Source: a bacterium
GTDB taxonomy: Bacteria > Patescibacteriota > Minisyncoccia > UBA6257 > 02-FULL-45-10c
Assembly (NCBI GenBank): GCA_021799965.1
Contig: JAJYZL010000002.1
Coordinates: 1-23,688, forward strand
Length of the DNA stretch: 23,688 nucleotides
Direction: 5' to 3'
This document shows positions 21,792-23,688 of this stretch, piece by piece (the stretch's first letter is position 1; every line of letters begins with the position of its first letter). A program made the translations under genes and the position numbers. The notes under the pieces are model-generated. The model ran no database searches. It worked only from the letters and a program-made list of their open reading frames with translations, and was not told the origin of the DNA.

Positions 21792-23021
21792 ATGATCAAT
21801 TTTTCAAAAAAACCTTTAGCAATATTATTGATAGGATTTATATTTTTTAACACCTACCAAATAAGCCTTGGGGATAATTACACGCCAGCTACTATATATG
21901 GCTGTCCAAATGGTGGAACGCCTTATGCATTAAGCGACGGTAGCAAAACTATATGTAAATTAAGTGACCCTCAACAGGCTGGTGGAATTTGGGTCTGCCT
22001 AAAGGGAACTGCTTATAACTACGCAACTCCACTACAATCAGGCCAAACTATTGAAGTATGCGGTAAGGAAGCCGAACAAACGCAATCAGTTGAGGGATGC
22101 GTGCTTGGATGTCAACCAGCATATGAAACATCAGCGCCGTGTGTAAAAAACGGAGTAACATATCCCGGCCTTTTTATATGCACACCCATACCCACAGCAT
22201 CATCTTCGCTAGAATCGGATATCAGTCTCAAAGCAGTAATAACTCCCTATGCTGCCAGAGTTACCATTCCTTGCAACGCAACAGCCATCGGAGTTAACGG
22301 TCAGTGTCCCGTGGCCGATAATCCCGCCAGATACATTGCCAGACTTTATCAATTCGGCCTAATGATCGTTGGATTCATAGCGTTGGGTGCAATAATATAT
22401 GGCGCAGCCCTATATACATTATCAGCCGGAAATATGGCTTCAAAAGAAGAAGGTAAATCATGGATGCTCAATGCCATATATGGAATACTGCTTTTACTCG
22501 GCGCCTATCTTATTCTTTATACAATCAATCCAAGCTTGGTAAATTTAGCAAATCCAACCGTAGAGCCGATTAACCTAGATACACTTTTACCGCCTAGTAC
22601 CTATCAAGCAGCTTCAACAACACAAACAAGTAATTCGCCTACAGAAAGTTCTGGTCAACTTTCTGATGGATGTTTGGTATCGCAAAGTACCGGTGGAATG
22701 TTCGGCGCAGATACAACTATTAATGGACAACAAGTTTCCAGCTTATCAACTTCCAATGGCGGAATGGAATGTACGAAATGCGAAGATGGCAATGATCTAA
22801 CAAACGGAAAGTGTGTGTGCAAAAACGGATTGACTAGAAAATCAAACGGAGTGTGTTGTGTAGCTAATGCCGTATTGTATAAAGGCGTATGTACACCGTG
22901 CAGTGATTTTTCGTCCCAAAACCTTTCAGCGTCAGAAATACAAACCCTTGTTTCACAAGCGCAGTCACAAGGCTTATTGACGGATAGCTTTGATACAATA
23001 AAGACCTCTTGTGGCCTATAG
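21792..23021 (+). CDS. Exported TrbC/VirB2-like protein with cysteine-rich ends
   Basis: The 409-aa product has a signal peptide (about 1-27). An N-terminal cysteine-rich region (Cys38, 55, 69, 90, 103, 107, 117, 130, 161, 172) precedes two transmembrane helices (about 187-210 and 226-246). The helices are joined by LSAGNMASKEEGKSW, the same place and style as the TrbC/VirB2-like loop of the proteins at 1358, 2555 and 3231. The extracellular C-terminal part has a Ser/Thr/Gln linker and a compact cysteine-rich domain (Cys327, 330, 341, 343, 355, 356, 367, 370) with CxxC, CxC and CC pairs. It looks like the large cysteine-bearing member of the pilin-like set. The next gene begins 20 bases downstream. 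Stop is TAG. Confidence 0.75.
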   Translation: MINFSKKPLAILLIGFIFFNTYQISLGDNYTPATIYGCPNGGTPYALSDGSKTICKLSDPQQAGGIWVCLKGTAYNYATPLQSGQTIEVCGKEAEQTQSVEGCVLGCQPAYETSAPCVKNGVTYPGLFICTPIPTASSSLESDISLKAVITPYAARVTIPCNATAIGVNGQCPVADNPARYIARLYQFGLMIVGFIALGAIIYGAALYTLSAGNMASKEEGKSWMLNAIYGILLLLGAYLILYTINPSLVNLANPTVEPINLDTLLPPSTYQAASTTQTSNSPTESSGQLSDGCLVSQSTGGMFGADTTINGQQVSSLSTSNGGMECTKCEDGNDLTNGKCVCKNGLTRKSNGVCCVANAVLYKGVCTPCSDFSSQNLSASEIQTLVSQAQSQGLLTDSFDTIKTSCGL

Positions 23022-23041
23022 AAATTAAACTGATTAAATTA

Positions 23042-23688
23042 ATGGACTATAAACGCATAATAAGAATAATAGTTATTGTATTAATAATTGCCGCAGTTGG
23101 AGTTGGCGCTTATTTCCTTTGGATGTGGCTTAGCTCAAAAACCGTAGGCAATCTACCCGGCACCGGTCAAACACCTACCACGGAAGTAGTTAATGTAGGC
23201 GAAGGCGGTGCTATTGGAGCGCAAATAAATACCTCCGAACAAACGACAACTCAAACACCTCAAACTGTTACTCAAAAACTCTCAATATTTATTGATACGC
23301 CGGTTTCAGAATATTGGTTAAGTTCTAAAGACAACAGTGTTTATTTCTCAAATTTAGCCGGACAGATCATAAAAATAAACAGCGACAATACCAGAAGGTT
23401 GGTAAGCTCTCAGACCTTAAATAACTTACATTCTATAACGCCATCTGCGGATGGTTCGCTCGCAATAGCAGAATTTAATTATCCTCAGCTTCCGACTTTC
23501 AGTGTTTTCATGGCAAGCTCTACTAGCTGGCAACCGCTTCCTGCCACTACCATATCCGCAGCCACCTCTCCAGACTCCAAGAAAGTAGCCTACACAGACA
23601 GCAAAGCTCTTAACATTTTTGATCTTGCAACCCAAAAGGCTACAAAAGCTCAAGATATGAGCCAGGTCGGGCTTAATTTAAACTGGAT
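23042..23688 (+). CDS. Anchored beta-propeller-like protein (partial, runs off the window)
   Basis: ATG at 23042 opens a frame that stays open to the last base (215 codons, no stop), so the gene is cut by the window edge. The N-terminus is basic and then strongly hydrophobic (RIIRIIVIVLIIAAVGVGAY, about 5-24, then FLWMWL), an anchor with the rest outside. A Gly/Thr/Gln-rich linker (about 35-78) follows. The remaining part shows WD40/TolB-like blades: YWLSSKDNSVYFSNLAGQII, ITPSADGSLAIAEF and ATSPDSKKVAYTDSKALNIF. TolB-type propellers bind proteins or peptidoglycan-associated partners. It is the last visible gene of the secretion operon, 20 bases after the preceding stop. Confidence 0.75.
   Translation, partial: MDYKRIIRIIVIVLIIAAVGVGAYFLWMWLSSKTVGNLPGTGQTPTTEVVNVGEGGAIGAQINTSEQTTTQTPQTVTQKLSIFIDTPVSEYWLSSKDNSVYFSNLAGQIIKINSDNTRRLVSSQTLNNLHSITPSADGSLAIAEFNYPQLPTFSVFMASSTSWQPLPATTISAATSPDSKKVAYTDSKALNIFDLATQKATKAQDMSQVGLNLNW

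Noticed and set aside
4..23688. UGA recoding as in Absconditabacteria or Gracilibacteria
   Set aside because: All genes are full length under the standard code without any in-frame TGA, so recoding is not needed; only the absence of TGA stops is kept as an observation.

Overview
The window looks like a piece of a Candidate Phyla Radiation (Patescibacteria, Parcubacteria-like) chromosome. Supporting signs are the AT-rich sequence, short intergenic gaps, almost no Shine-Dalgarno sequences, and a type IV secretion-like gene set of the kind those bacteria carry: a PrgI-family protein, VirB4, a VirB6/TrbL-like protein and several TrbC/VirB2-like membrane proteins. All genes read intact under the standard code, so the UGA-recoded lineages are unlikely. 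Assignment to a species or class is not possible from this sequence alone.

Layout. (1) 4-3569, plus strand: a membrane-anchored solute-binding protein, then three TrbC/VirB2-like proteins, two of them with six-cysteine modules, closed by a strong intrinsic terminator. (2) 3657-6348, mostly minus strand: a GIY-YIG protein directly behind a tRNA-Leu(UAG), a small repeat protein (plus strand), a ComM/YifB AAA+ ATPase and a DksA-like coiled-coil protein without its zinc finger. (3) 6421-7792: a visibly GC-richer orphan gene with its own strong promoter, ribosome binding site and terminator, followed by a gene-free stretch packed with palindromes, including parS-like sites and dispersed repeats. 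(4) 7793-11603: a LysM/M23 peptidase (minus), a UvrD/PcrA-like helicase and the rRNA methyltransferase RsmA/KsgA. (5) 11667-23688, all plus strand: a secretion operon of two exported or anchored proteins, a VirB6-like channel protein, a proline-rich protein, PrgI, a two-gene VirB4, a small membrane protein, an exported Ig-like protein, a fourth TrbC/VirB2-like protein with cysteine-rich ends, and the start of an anchored beta-propeller protein that runs off the window.

The two secretion blocks probably build one envelope machine. VirB4 would supply energy, VirB6 and PrgI an inner-membrane platform, and the VirB2-like proteins a pilus or surface fibre. No relaxase, VirD4 coupling protein, VirB8/9/10 or VirB11 is visible here.

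The most unusual signals are: six-cysteine modules with beta-defensin-like spacing on pilin-like proteins; a four-helix-bundle (S23-type) gene inside the secretion operon, flanked by inverted repeats that occur a second time without the gene; a group of parS-like palindromes behind the GC-rich orphan gene; and the absence of any TGA stop codon among the complete genes.
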